From NCBI GenBank assembly GCA_902806565.1, contig CADCXA010000047.1, positions 42,826 to 106,825 of the forward strand: a DNA stretch of 64,000 bases. Direction: 5' to 3'. A model generated the notes under the pieces. It worked only from the letters and a program-made list of their open reading frames with translations, made no database searches and was not told the origin of the DNA. Positions within the stretch are counted from its first letter, which is position 1. Each line of letters starts with the position of its first letter. Positions 12,051 through 22,280 of this stretch are shown piece after piece. The DNA comes from Hypoxylon rubiginosum (taxonomy: Eukaryota; Ascomycota; Sordariomycetes; Xylariales; Hypoxylaceae). Both the position numbers and the translations under genes were made by a program.

Positions 12051-12443
12051 GAGGCCAGATTGAACCGCACGGCAAGTTAAGAAAACAACATTTTCCTAAA
12101 GCTCGAGTATGTCACTCAACTTCGCCTAGATTTCAAGGAGGAGCTTAGAGAAAGAAATAAAGTGGTTGTTTTCATGGCCGGAGACAGGAGCTGTTGTAAG
12201 CTAACTAGTCGGCGGTATGACTATCTCTATCTATTCATCTGCCCGTATAGTGGTTGAGCACATAAAGGCAGGATTAATCCGGTGAGACGTTGTATGTAGG
12301 CCAGTTGAGCACTGGTTTATCGGGCCATTGTCTCATCAGTTTCGTTTACCCAACGCACCCCAGAGCCCAAATCAACCACACCAATACACCACTTCTTCGG
12401 AAAGTATAGTGCCCAAATGCACATAAAATACTCATAAAATCAT
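12051..12443. other. Intergenic region upstream of the P450 remnant
   Basis: No recognisable P450 N-terminal sequence, RNA gene or repeat was found here. Confidence 0.4.
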
Positions 12444-13289
12444 TTATCGATATCCATGAATCATATAAGCCATATCAGCCATAGCCCTTTTATACACGTG
12501 CTGCATTGGTATGTGTAAATTGGGTACTATCGCATCATCTGGCACCCACGCACTATAGCCCAGTTCCGTTAATCGTTCCTCTAAAAACCTCTGCATACCG
12601 TTTGCCTCATCTTTAGATTCCTCGTAGTTGTCGCATTCTTCTAGAAAATCTTGGTGCTTGGCGGAGATATCCAGGCCCATACAGAGCGGACAGGCGAGCT
12701 CTACACTACAGTCCGTAAAAGCACCGAATCCCTCCAACTTTTTTCTGGTGCAGCCTGGACAGACGAATCTGTTTCCGTCGCAGATCCAACAGCAACCGTA
12801 GTCGACCACAGCAATAGAATCAGGGACGTCGCGGAAAGTATAGAGACAAGAATCCGTTTGCGTGGTGTCCAGGACAACATAGAAAGTGTTGTCCGGGCCG
12901 GAGAGTCGGCAAGCCATATAATCTTCAAAATCACGCACGCTCTGCGAATCGTTCAGGTCGCTCGCTAAAAATTCGTCTGCGGGATGGTTGAACTTGTGTC
13001 GAGTGCAGCGAAGAAGCATTCTGTCAGGAGACGCCACTGAAGGATCGGCCTTTACAAAACAAAACCTATCTTCCGTGCCTTTCTTGCCCTCACGTACGTA
13101 GTTCAAGATCATGGCCCACAATTCGTTCGGCAAGCTTATACCGCCCTTGCTCCGAACACTGACGTTGGTGTTGTTGCGGGAAAGGATCCGTGTCGAGTAC
13201 TGAAGACCTGCCGCGGTGATATTGAGAAAGGGCAGGGTCTCCTTTGTGAGACGTCCTCGGGAGAAATCGTCCATTTTTACCGGCTTCAT
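12444..13289 (-). CDS. F-box-like protein with Cys-rich C-terminal half
   Basis: An uninterrupted frame of 281 residues from the start chosen here (MKPVKMDDFSRG). The frame stays open to an earlier ATG at 13394, but those extra 35 residues are low in charge and look like leader sequence. The segment SLPNELWAMILNYV is typical of a fungal F-box alpha-helix, suggesting an adaptor that binds Skp1 in an SCF ubiquitin ligase. Further on, CWIC and CPGC, then CPLC about 25 residues later, resemble a small zinc-binding unit. Many fungal F-box proteins of this kind have no assigned target. The family call rests on the short F-box motif alone. Confidence 0.7.
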   Translation of the reverse strand: MKPVKMDDFSRGRLTKETLPFLNITAAGLQYSTRILSRNNTNVSVRSKGGISLPNELWAMILNYVREGKKGTEDRFCFVKADPSVASPDRMLLRCTRHKFNHPADEFLASDLNDSQSVRDFEDYMACRLSGPDNTFYVVLDTTQTDSCLYTFRDVPDSIAVVDYGCCWICDGNRFVCPGCTRKKLEGFGAFTDCSVELACPLCMGLDISAKHQDFLEECDNYEESKDEANGMQRFLEERLTELGYSAWVPDDAIVPNLHIPMQHVYKRAMADMAYMIHGYR

Positions 13290-13795
13290 TGTGTCCGGTG
13301 GAATTCGAGAATGCTGATGATAGAAACCTAAATAATAGAGTAGAGATAGTGGTAAATTGCAAGAATTGAAGTTTGGCCTTCTGTGACTTTGCAAACGGCG
13401 GGCTTTTTAAACGTGAATGTAGAATGCTGCCTGGCACCTGGAAGAGTCAAACAACTCAGCTGGCAGGGTCTAATACTTTAGGTACCTAATAACACTCGGC
13501 CGGGAGGGCACGGCGCACTACCTCCCCCCTGTGTAGCTTTAGATGCGAGAGCGTCCTTAGAAATGAAAGGGCCGCCTCACTAATAAGACATGTCACCTAA
13601 ATATTCCACAGATGCCATGGATTCTACTTAATTTCAACTGAACGAGCTCGATAAGCCGTCCGGGCGGGCCATGGTGATGCAGAAGACTTAGGTCGTAAAG
13701 TACCCCCTGTTTTACTACCGGACCCGGTAACGGCTTGTGGCGACCATCGATTTAAGCCCGCACAACACCATCTCCCATGCAGACAGGTCCATCCA
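13290..13795. other. Intergenic region between F-box-like gene and dehydrogenase
   Basis: This stretch holds the promoter of the F-box-like gene, including its possible longer 5' end up to 13394, and the 3' flank of the dehydrogenase. No other feature is supported. Confidence 0.45.
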
Positions 13796-15032
13796 TCAAT
13801 AATGTAGCTCGCGGTTCACCACGTTGATAAGCGGCTTCCCGCCCGCGAGCCTGCCCAGGTTGATGGCGATGATGTCGAGCAGCCGGTCCCAGAGGACGTC
13901 GGTGCGCCAGCTGACGTGCGGCGTGATCAGCAGGTTCGGCGCGCGCCACAGCGGGTGGTCCGCGGGAAGCGGCTCCGGGTCCGCGACGTCGAGCGCGGCG
14001 CCCCGGATCGACCCCTCCTCGAGCGCGCGCACCAGCGCCTCCTGGTCCACGTGCCCGCCGCGCCCGACGTTGGCCACGAACCCCCTCCGCGTCGCGCCCA
14101 GGATCGCCAGCTGCTCCTCGCCGACCACGTGCCGCGTCTCGGCCGTCAGCGGCAGGCAGATGACGAGCAGGTCCAGCCCCTCGCGCAGGAACGCGTTGAC
14201 GGCCGCGCGCGCGGGGCCGTGGAACCACTTGGTCGGTAGCAGGCCGTCCGGGTCGCCCGTCCCGGGGACGCAGTAGCTGTCGTCCCTGCGCGACTCCGGC
14301 GTCGGTCGCTCGTTGCGCGTGTACGCGAAGATCTCCATGCCTAGCGCGTTGGCGAGCCGCGCGCACTGCCGCCCGATTGCGCCGTAGCCGAGGATGCCTC
14401 TTGGATTAGGGGGAGTATTGTTAGTGTTGTTTTACCTACCTAGGTATCTAGTATGGTAAATTGGCAATAAAGATTCAACTCACATCCTTAGGGATGTCGA
14501 GTCTTGGACGTGCGTCGCAAAGGGGCTCTCCCAAAATCCCTTCTTCATATGTTCGTGATACCGCGAGAAGTGGTGCTGGTGCGAGAGCCACGCTCCGATC
14601 ACCCATTCCGCTATTTGCGGTCTTCGGTAGCAGTTAGCCTCCGTAAGGTGAGTCTGACGAAAGATGCCGGACTTACGAGTTCACGCCATTCGAAGTGCAG
14701 AAAACAGTACTCTTCTCCTGATACTTTGGATGGCTTAGCCATTTATCGGCGCCGGCTGAGGTGAGCTGCACAAAGCGGACCTTGGGTATGAGCTCGGCGG
14801 GTGGAGGCATGTATGTGCAGAGCAGGGTGACGCCGTCAAACTCGGGGCCTAACTCGGCGGCACTTATGACTGACTTGTCTTCTCTTATCGAGTTAACCCA
14901 GCGCACGCGGAGGCCGTATAGCTTAAATATCCGGTCTGTCCACTCCGGTCTTTCGGGGAACGGCATGAAAAGTAGGACAATGTCATTGCTAAGAGAGCCG
15001 GCTCCGTCTCCGGTTCCCACAGCGGCAGACAT
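13796..15032 (-). CDS. D-isomer-specific 2-hydroxyacid dehydrogenase
   Basis: This is a cytosolic NAD(P)-dependent oxidoreductase that interconverts 2-oxo acids and D-2-hydroxy acids. Exons in order are 15032-14677, 14621-14484 and 14399-13796, giving 365 residues with phases matched. The middle exon restores the conserved PQIAEWVIGAWL and HHFSRYHEHMKKGFW. The Rossmann fingerprint GILGYGAIGRQCARLANALG spans the second intron's 3' exon. It is followed by AYTRNERPTPESR, where an Arg after the second beta strand suggests NADP preference. Catalytic residues are visible: Arg in NVGRGGHVDQ, the acidic residue region ALDVADPEPLP, and His in LLITPHVSWRTD. The group resembles fungal glyoxylate/hydroxypyruvate-type reductases, but the substrate is not evident. 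Confidence 0.92.
14437..14446. repeat. 10-bp palindrome TACCTAGGTA (copy 3)
   Basis: A perfect copy inside the second intron of the hydroxyacid dehydrogenase gene. Confidence 0.9.
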
Positions 15033-15856
15033 TGTTGTTTCGGGATGTAACCTGAGATGTACCGGTATGTAGCCTGTGTGGTGTCTGGCAATGATGAGAT
15101 CGACTACTGAGGAATCCTGGTCGAATGCTAAATAAATTATTGACTACAGGTATGCTTCCGACTGTGATTTGATCCGTTCGCTCGAAAACCCGTATCAAGC
15201 GTTTTTACTCCAGTACCTCACTCCATATGACAGCCGAACAAGTGATTCGGAAAGATGATGAGTCAAAGTCGGCAACGGATCAGGTATCTCTTTGAACGTA
15301 GTCTCAGCGACGTAGGTTAATCCGAGTGTAAGAGTGCCCAGCTACATGTATGTAGGCACTTACTGTATTAACTCTTCAAATTCGGCTTGACTTACTAGGT
15401 TCTTGAAAGATAATGTAGCTTGCCCCGCTAAGAGATGAAGCTGATAAAACGAAGTTGGGTGGAAATGGCCGGCGCGTCATTGCACCCCGGTATGGCGCAA
15501 AGCTGGTAAAACTGGTAAAGCCGATAACAGCGAGCCCTACAGGCCCTATCACCATGCTAGCTACCGCCGCTAATGTACCCACCGTACCGCTTATATCTTC
15601 ACCAAGGTTCATCTCGGCATCGACCGATAGAGTGCGCCGTGAAATTATTTCCATTTGGATCTCTCCTAGATAAGACACGAACGCGTCGAGGCCATGCTTC
15701 AGAATAGTAACCGTACAGGTAAATGCTGGATCCGGTCAAATGCCAAAACGCCGTACCGAAATAGTACCACACAAGAAGTCATCCTGTCTGGTGCGACTAG
15801 CCAACCAGTAACACCTATGCTTGTTGATACACCCCAACTTACAATTCGCAACACAA
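15033..15856. other. Intergenic region with one small hydrophobic open frame
   Basis: This region separates the dehydrogenase start from the 3' end of the SNF2 gene. The only candidate coding element is the 100-codon minus-strand frame listed separately. Confidence 0.4.
15376..15678 (-). CDS. Small hypothetical protein, unrecognised
   Basis: A minus-strand frame of 100 codons with a Gly/Ala/Val-rich hydrophobic segment in the middle (LAAVASMVIGPVGLAVIGF) flanked by an acidic N-terminal and a Ser/Pro-rich C-terminal part. The frame stays open further upstream, to about 15738, in a sensible composition (ILKHGLDAFVSYLG), so this could be the 3' exon of a longer gene or a remnant. I do not recognise the family. 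Confidence 0.25.
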   Translation of the reverse strand: MSYLGEIQMEIISRRTLSVDAEMNLGEDISGTVGTLAAVASMVIGPVGLAVIGFTSFTSFAPYRGAMTRRPFPPNFVLSASSLSGASYIIFQEPSKSSRI

Positions 15857-18730
15857 CTACTCCCCTTTCATTTGAGTAATGCCGTCGGCAGCAGTTTCGA
15901 CGACTTGGAAACCGACAGCATTGCCAGCACCTCGGGCAGCACGGTCAAACGCTGCATCGCTTCTTCAAAGAGTGTTAGCAGACATGTGGCGTAAGGGGGA
16001 AGAGTAAAAATTACCTGTCACTTATGATATCAATATCCTCGTCACTGAGGATTCGATCACCACCCGAGTGCTGGTAAACCTCGCCATCTTTCAATAGGAG
16101 GGACTCAAGAATCTCTTTGTCGATAATCTCGTTGCTATCCAGCTTTTGGCCAATCGATTTAAACCCTCCTTTCTTGATGATCAGTTTCTCTAACCTGCGC
16201 TTCGCATCGGCGCTCATGAGGAGATCCTCTTCAACGGTGCCTTTCGTGGCCAACCGGTAAATGACGACGGGGCGGGTCTGACCGATTCGATGGCAACGAT
16301 CCTGGGCCTGCAGATCTTGTTGCGGATTCCAGTCACTGATTCATAAGCATTAGTTCAACTCCTGTGATATTATGTGGGACAGGTAGTCTCACCTATCGAA
16401 TAGGATCACGGTGTCTGCGCTCGCAAGGTTGATGCCTTGGCCACCCGCCCTAGTTGATAATAAGAATATTTTGAAGTCGGGGTCCTCATTGAACTCTTTA
16501 ATCTGCTGTCGCCTATCTTCTTGAGCCACACCCCCATCTATACGGCAGACGTTCCATCCTCGCAGTTCGGCGCAGTAATCGTGAAGGATGTCCAATTGCG
16601 TTTTGAACTGAGAGAATATGAGGACTTTGTGGCCCCGTTCAAATAGTTCTGGAAGTAATCGGTCAAGGAGAAGCATCTTGCCAGAAGCCGTCACAATGCT
16701 CTCATCGACTGGCACCTTATCGTCATATACCCACGGGCTGTAGAAATTGTGCGGGCTATTGCACACAAGTCTCATTTGCATAATAGGGTTGCCCAGCTTC
16801 TTGTCCGCGATCTGAAGTTCTGATGCGTGTTAGGAGGCCTGTAAGACTTGGACTTATTGACTTACTGGCAAGTTCGAGAGTGGCAACACGCTCCATCTCG
16901 TCTTCATCTAGAATAAGTTCGTCCTCGGAGCCAACTTCCTTCGCAGCTAATTCAGCAGCTAGTTTCGCCTCGAATGCATCATCGTCGAGCTTATCATCTT
17001 CGGAGTCATCTGCTACGCTATAAGAAATACGACCATTTCGTGGTCGCCCTCTGCCTCTGCTTGATGGTGTGGATTGTCGACTTGACTTGCTGCTTTTTGG
17101 TGTGGGGGCTTCAGTTGTTGGTGCAGATTTTCTCTTGCTAGCCCCTTCAGTTTGAGAAAGGAGGGAACTGGTCTTGGGTGTCGCTTTTAATGCTGATGAT
17201 CCCTTTTTACCCATCATCATTGTAAATGCGTTATTTGCTTTTGGAGACGATGCCTCGCTCGAAATCGTACTATTCCCAAGAGATGATTGACGACTCGACC
17301 GCCGTGAACCGTTCGGGGTATTCGTGGTCCCCGTCAATCGTTCGACGACCTTGTTCTCCAGGTAGGTCCTGGTGTCAACTTTCTTGTCACCGATAGCATT
17401 GTATAGGTCTGTTTGCTCTTTCGTCATGGGGGCGTAGAGGACATATTCGCGCTTCTTGGGTAAGTAATTTGCGACGTCTGCCTTGATTCTGCGAAGCAAT
17501 AACGGCTGTAGAACCTTGTGAATCTTAGAAACCAGGTCTTGGCTCTCCTGATTCTCAATGAATTGTGTGGTCCCTTCTTCGTCCTGCAGGTCGCTGAAAT
17601 CAAACCATACTTCAAATGCCTCCCAATCGAGGAACGTCTCCGGCATCAGGAAGTGAAGAAGCGACCACAGTTCCTTGAGGTTATTCTGCAGTGGTGTCCC
17701 CGTTATAAGTAGTCGAGTTGCTGACTTGAACTGCTGCAGCGCTCTGAAGAGCTTTGCATCAGCATTCTTCATCCGGTGGCCCTCATCCTATCACTGGTTA
17801 ATTGCTAGACCTGCGGTCATAGACGATATAAATCATCCACTTACGACTACAATGAAGGCCCAATCAATCTTTGAAAGGCTGACGTGATCTCTTAGAACCA
17901 TCTCGTAGCTAGTGCAGACGACAGGAAATCGCTTGGTGGGACTACCCTTCTGATAGTTCTTCATGATCTTATCACGATATATCTGCTGACGTTCTGGGGG
18001 AGTGCCATGGTATAAGACGAAGGGTATGGTTGGAGTCCACTTTTGAAACTCATCCTGCCAGTTCGACAAGGTACTTAACGGTGCAATTACTAGGTGAGGG
18101 CCGAAGTAATTCTCCTGCTCTCTGAGCAATGCGACTAGGGAAATAACCTGGATAGTTTTTCCTATGCTCAGTCAGCTTATGGAAGACGATACGGGTAAAA
18201 TGACAAGAGGAACACGAACCTAAGCCCATCTCATCTGCTAGTATACCACTCAGACCCTGTAAGCATATCTCGTACATCCAAGTCAGGCCTTCTAATTGAT
18301 AGTCACGCATAGTTCCGCCACTCATAATCTTAGGTTGCTGCTTCAGTTCTAAGCCAGCATCTGTTAGGGCTCTGTTGTCAAAGTCACGTCCGACCCGACC
18401 AAGTGCCTTGGTCTTCTGAGTAAGAATATCGCTAAAGATCTTGCTCTTGCGCAACAGCTCGTCTAGTTCCTTAGCTTTACGAGCCCGCTCCTGTGGCGAT
18501 AGCTGCACCTTGCGTTTTCGTCGCTGAGCAAGTCGCTTTGCTTCAGCTCTAGTGTTCTCGGCTTTGGCCTTCTTCTCTTCCGTGAGCATTTGCTGCTCAG
18601 TGAAAGTGGAAGTGAGAGCCATCTTCGCGTTGTCAAAATCGTCGGCCTGGGGTGGCGATGAGGGAGCGCTGGTAGGTAAGCGAGAAGAGGAATTAAGAGA
18701 ATCGACGTTGGAAGATGAGGGAGAGGCCAT
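15857..18730 (-). CDS. SNF2-family chromatin remodelling ATPase, Lsh/HELLS/Irc5 type
   Basis: This is a nuclear DNA-translocating ATPase of the Lsh/HELLS/Irc5 (Neurospora MUS-30) group, involved in genome stability and repeat chromatin. Exons in order are 18730-18220, 18161-17845, 17787-16866, 16819-16393, 16335-16015 and 15962-15857, giving 867 residues. In order I see a Ser/Pro-rich start, a Lys/Arg/Glu coiled-coil-like stretch, Walker [15 protein letters not shown] (its codon split by the first intron), the Walker B region [29 protein letters not shown], and an inserted Ser/Lys-rich acidic linker between the two lobes. Lobe 2 has [34 protein letters not shown] and [16 protein letters not shown]. 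The last exon has tandem AAG acceptors three bases apart, so one residue may vary. Lsh-type assignment rests on the DEGHRMKN and [10 protein letters not shown] blocks and overall size. Confidence 0.92.
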
Positions 18731-19308
18731 TCCGAGCAGAAAACGGAGTGCACAAAACGATTAAGAATTACAAAGAATATGCGTGATGAAAAGATGAAAA
18801 GATTAGCGCATCCTATAGCCTGTAATCGAGCAGAATTGGTAGAAGAAGCAAAAGAAAAATGGAAGAAAAGTGACGATTACAATTGTTAAGCTTCGCTAAT
18901 TCACTAGGGTAGCGCGTCAGAGGCGTCCAGGGGCCGACGCGAACTACTTGCGCTATCACGCGTTAATTGGCATTGTAACGCTGAAAACGGAAAAGACTAG
19001 GGGTTACAGTGACTCTTGCCTTAGGTGCCCCGTGCCCCGTGCCCCGTGCGCTAAGCCACCTACTATGTACCTAATCACACTGTGCGGCTATCCATTTCCC
19101 CCAAGGTGTCCAGGTTTAGTCACCCTTGTCCCTCCGCCTGCCTGTTAACATTATCTCCGATCATTGCGTCAGCCGCAACTTTGCCATTTACAATCACCTT
19201 CTTGCGACAGACTCTTGAGCAGCAGATCAATTTCGCAACTACCCATCCACCGTCGCGATAATACCACATTTCCGTTCCCGAGATAGTGCTCAAGCAGAGA
19301 TTATCAAG
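18731..19308. promoter_or_regulatory. Divergent promoter region, SNF2 gene and TFIIA small subunit
   Basis: About 580 bp between two divergent nuclear-factor genes. A short imperfect tandem GTGCCCC repeat sits near 19025-19048. No clear TATA box was found. Confidence 0.45.
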
Positions 19309-19829
19309 ATGGCTGCTACCGCGCAGAATTACTACGAGCTGTATCGACGAAGCAGGTACAGCTTTCACGATCCGATCATCTAACACTTGCCCATCGTTGT
19401 AGGATCAGCGTTGACAAAATGACTTTGCTGCAGCGTCGGCGCCGCTCTGACAGATACCCTCGATGACCTCATCACCGAGCATCGCATCGATCCTCAACTC
19501 GCCATGAAGATCCTCGCCAACTTCGACCGCGCGATTACGGAGGTTCTTCAGCAGAAGGTCAAGGCCCGCTTGACCTTTAAGGTGAATACTGCTCAATGTC
19601 TTTGTGTATATCCCGAGCGCTGTAAGGACCATCGTCTAATACTTGTTACTTCTTGCGCGACAATTAGGGTAGCCTCGATACCTACCGATTCTGCGACGAA
19701 GTCTGGACGTTCCAGCTCAAGAACGTGACCTTCAAGATGGAGAACGGCGGCCAGGTTGTTTCGGCAGACCGAGTCAAGATAGTATCTTGCACCGCGAAAC
19801 CGAACGGACCGAACGGCACTGCCGCCTAG
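19309..19829 (+). CDS. TOA2: Transcription factor IIA small (gamma) subunit
   Basis: This is the RNA polymerase II general factor subunit that, with the large TFIIA subunit, stabilises TBP on TATA DNA. Exons 19309-19355, 19434-19581 and 19668-19829 give 118 residues, the usual length for the family. The N-terminal four-helix part ([33 protein letters not shown]) and the C-terminal beta-barrel part ([38 protein letters not shown]) are both complete. The chosen acceptors keep the Ser-Val-Gly junction typical of the family. Confidence 0.95.
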
Positions 19830-20421
19830 AGAGCGGGATTCGCCTAGGTACTCCCGAAGAACAACAGCCCGACACGATTTCTTGTCGATCGAGGAACACC
19901 CTTTTCGGCCTTCTTTTGTTTTGTTACTATCGTACGATCGGCGAAACGATTACACACCCTCTAAAATGCGTGGTGGCAACGGTTCTACCTATTTCCATTC
20001 CTCGTGTCATTAGAGCAATCTTTTTCTCAACCCCAAGACTGGAATATGTATGGATTTCAGGTTGCGAGAGGCTTCAGGACCTTGATGATTTCGACGGACG
20101 GGTAGGGGCGTTTGCATGAATTGATTGATGTAATGATAGGCATTTCCTTTTCCCCCCCGGCGTTTTGAGGAAAGGGCGGACTAAATTTGTGCATCATCGC
20201 GGTCCGGATCGAGAATTAGATCCGTGCATAATACGAAGCATTCAGACTCCGTGATCTATATGTTTCCGAGTTTTCGAGTCGTGATGTCCATCCGTCTATT
20301 CTGAGTAGTTACATATATACGACACTAGGTATACACCTTCTAGGTCCTGGTAAAAACACGGGATGATCAAATCTTACTAGTCTAAATCCTTTCTAGCATC
20401 GTCATCCGTTCTAATCTCGTC
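19830..20421. other. Intergenic region between convergent TOA2 and transporter
   Basis: A 3' flanking sequence shared by two convergent genes. No gene or repeat is supported. Confidence 0.5.
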
Positions 20422-21495
20422 TCAACTTAAATCACCCAGAAGAGCCACATCCTCATCTTGGTCCTCATCATCTTTCTCTACAGGCAATACGCCCTCGACC
20501 TGCGGCGCGGCGGCAGTAGTCCCGTGGCCCAGCTCAACCGCCGAGGCCTCGTCGTGATATTCGTCTTCACCACCACCACTTCCACTAGGCTCAGTCTCTT
20601 CTGAACTGGCTTCCTCAGCCTCCTCCTGCTTCCCGCGGCCGATAATGACGTTGCCGGCGACGAGCAGGATGGCGCCGGCCCACCAAAGCGGCGGTAAGGA
20701 CTCGGCGAAGATAGCCAGTCCCAGCAGCGCCGTGATCATGAAGTTGGTCGACGTGTTTATGATGGAGACCTGGGTGGTCGAGTTCCCTTTTGTCAGGGCC
20801 TGCGTGAACAGGGTCCACATTACGCCGTTGAAAACTAGGTTGAGACCGAAGAAACTCTATGCGGTTTGTTAGCGACTTGTATATCTCGTATATCTCAATA
20901 TGAGAAGAAAGTTGTGGCTTTGTATGTAATGGTAGGCGGGTACTAGGCGGCACGGACGCCAGTGTGTGTATGTATACATATGAGGATATGTAAATCAATG
21001 AAATCAATGATGCAGGACTTACAGCTCGCACGACGACCTCGACAAAGCGTTCGAGGTTCGTCAGCCCGAAGAATCCCGAGATTCCCCGGGCTATATGAGT
21101 AGAAAGCTCATTTGTGGTTCTGACAGCAGTCTCGGATCAGCCTCAAACTTGGATTCGGTCCTAGACATATGTCTCTCATTTCCTTTCAACAATGAATTGT
21201 GTCCCTAGTATACGGAAACATGAAATTGTGACCGACGAGACGAAAAATGTCATAAAGGGATAGTATAGCCACGATGAAACGCGAAGTAATACATCGTGGT
21301 ATTGGGGGCTGAGTCAAGACGTAAGGAAATAGCACTCACAGCTTTGCAAAGACGCCGTTGAAAGCAGCGCAGGCACCGCTGGCAATCGCGAGCACGATCC
21401 ACTGATTCCGGACCGTCCAGGATACGGCCATGGTCTCGGCCTCTTTGGGACCCTCGACGTCTGTCAAAGGCGCTGGACCGTTGCGGCTCTTCTGC

Positions 21496-21541
<46 letters not shown>

Positions 21542-21689
21542 CACGTGGTTTCTTCTCGTCGGCGGCTGTAGCGGTGACGGGACCTTTTCTCCTCTCTCGT
21601 ACGGCGCCGGTTGCGGGAGCGGATGCGGATGTAGATAAGGCCGAGGTGTTGCTAGTAGGTCCAGTTTGAGTTTTCCCGGATCGAGTCAT
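20422..21689 (-). CDS. EamA/TMEM42-like drug/metabolite transporter family protein
   Basis: This is a small multi-pass membrane protein of the drug/metabolite transporter superfamily, with unknown substrate. Exons in order are 21689-21340, 21119-21023 and 20856-20422, giving 293 residues from the start MTRSGKTQ; an earlier in-frame ATG at 21845 is possible. The N-terminus is a low-complexity Ser/Thr/Ala tail with a poly-Thr run. The membrane part carries ASGACAAFNGVFAKL, the segment VEVVVRASFFGLNLVFNGV across the second junction, MWTLFTQALTKGNSTTQVS, and ITALLGLAIFAESLPPLWW, which match the TMEM42/EamA half-transporter pattern. The C-terminus is a long acidic cytosolic tail rich in Glu and Asp. 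Confidence 0.88.
21496..21541. repeat. Trinucleotide microsatellite coding poly-Thr
   Basis: About 15 uninterrupted GTA units on the plus strand, read as Thr codons in the transporter's N-terminal tail. Perfect purity suggests length variation between strains. Confidence 0.95.
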
Positions 21690-22280
21690 GGCGGATTGGG
21701 TTACGGGGTCCGGATACGTCGGTATAGGAAGGGTGTTACTACGGTACGTGTAATGCTTAGAGCTGGTGCTTAGGTCGACAGGTACAGAGCAAGAGATAAG
21801 CGGCGTCTGGTGATTGGGAACCAATGGGATGAGTGGAATGTCCACGGGGGTCGGAATGTTTCAGATCCTTTTTTCTTGGAGCTGGCCTTATCCCTCGATT
21901 TGTAGTATTCTAGACGCGCGGATCTTTTCTTGGCAATAAACCCTTATTGCTGCTACACAGGTCTTATTGGAAGGCCCCTTTTATATCAGGACCTAGGAGT
22001 TGCCATGCATCATATGTATGTGTATATTATTCTTCCATTTGTTCGATGTCGATCATGTTCCTGCAGGAAACCGACTGCAAAGGGCTACGCGATCGTAGAT
22101 CATACAGTAGCGCCACTATGTGACCTGTCGTGTAACTGTGACAGTTGTGACCTATCAGCCACCAAGCTATAAGGACAGCCCGCCCAATATATCGGAAATT
22201 AGAATTCTATCACGCACACTTCATCGGACAGGATTGAGTGCAAAACAAATGTCCATTTAGAATAAAGACAGCTAATAGCC
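21690..22280. other. Intergenic region between transporter and CLC gene
   Basis: This holds the promoter of the transporter, or its extended N-terminus up to 21845, and the 3' flank of the CLC gene. Nothing else is supported. Confidence 0.45.

Noticed and set aside
13752..14366. 204-codon Ala/Arg/Gly-rich frame over the dehydrogenase
   Set aside because: A shadow of the GC-rich exon of the hydroxyacid dehydrogenase, which carries all the family motifs in the other frame.
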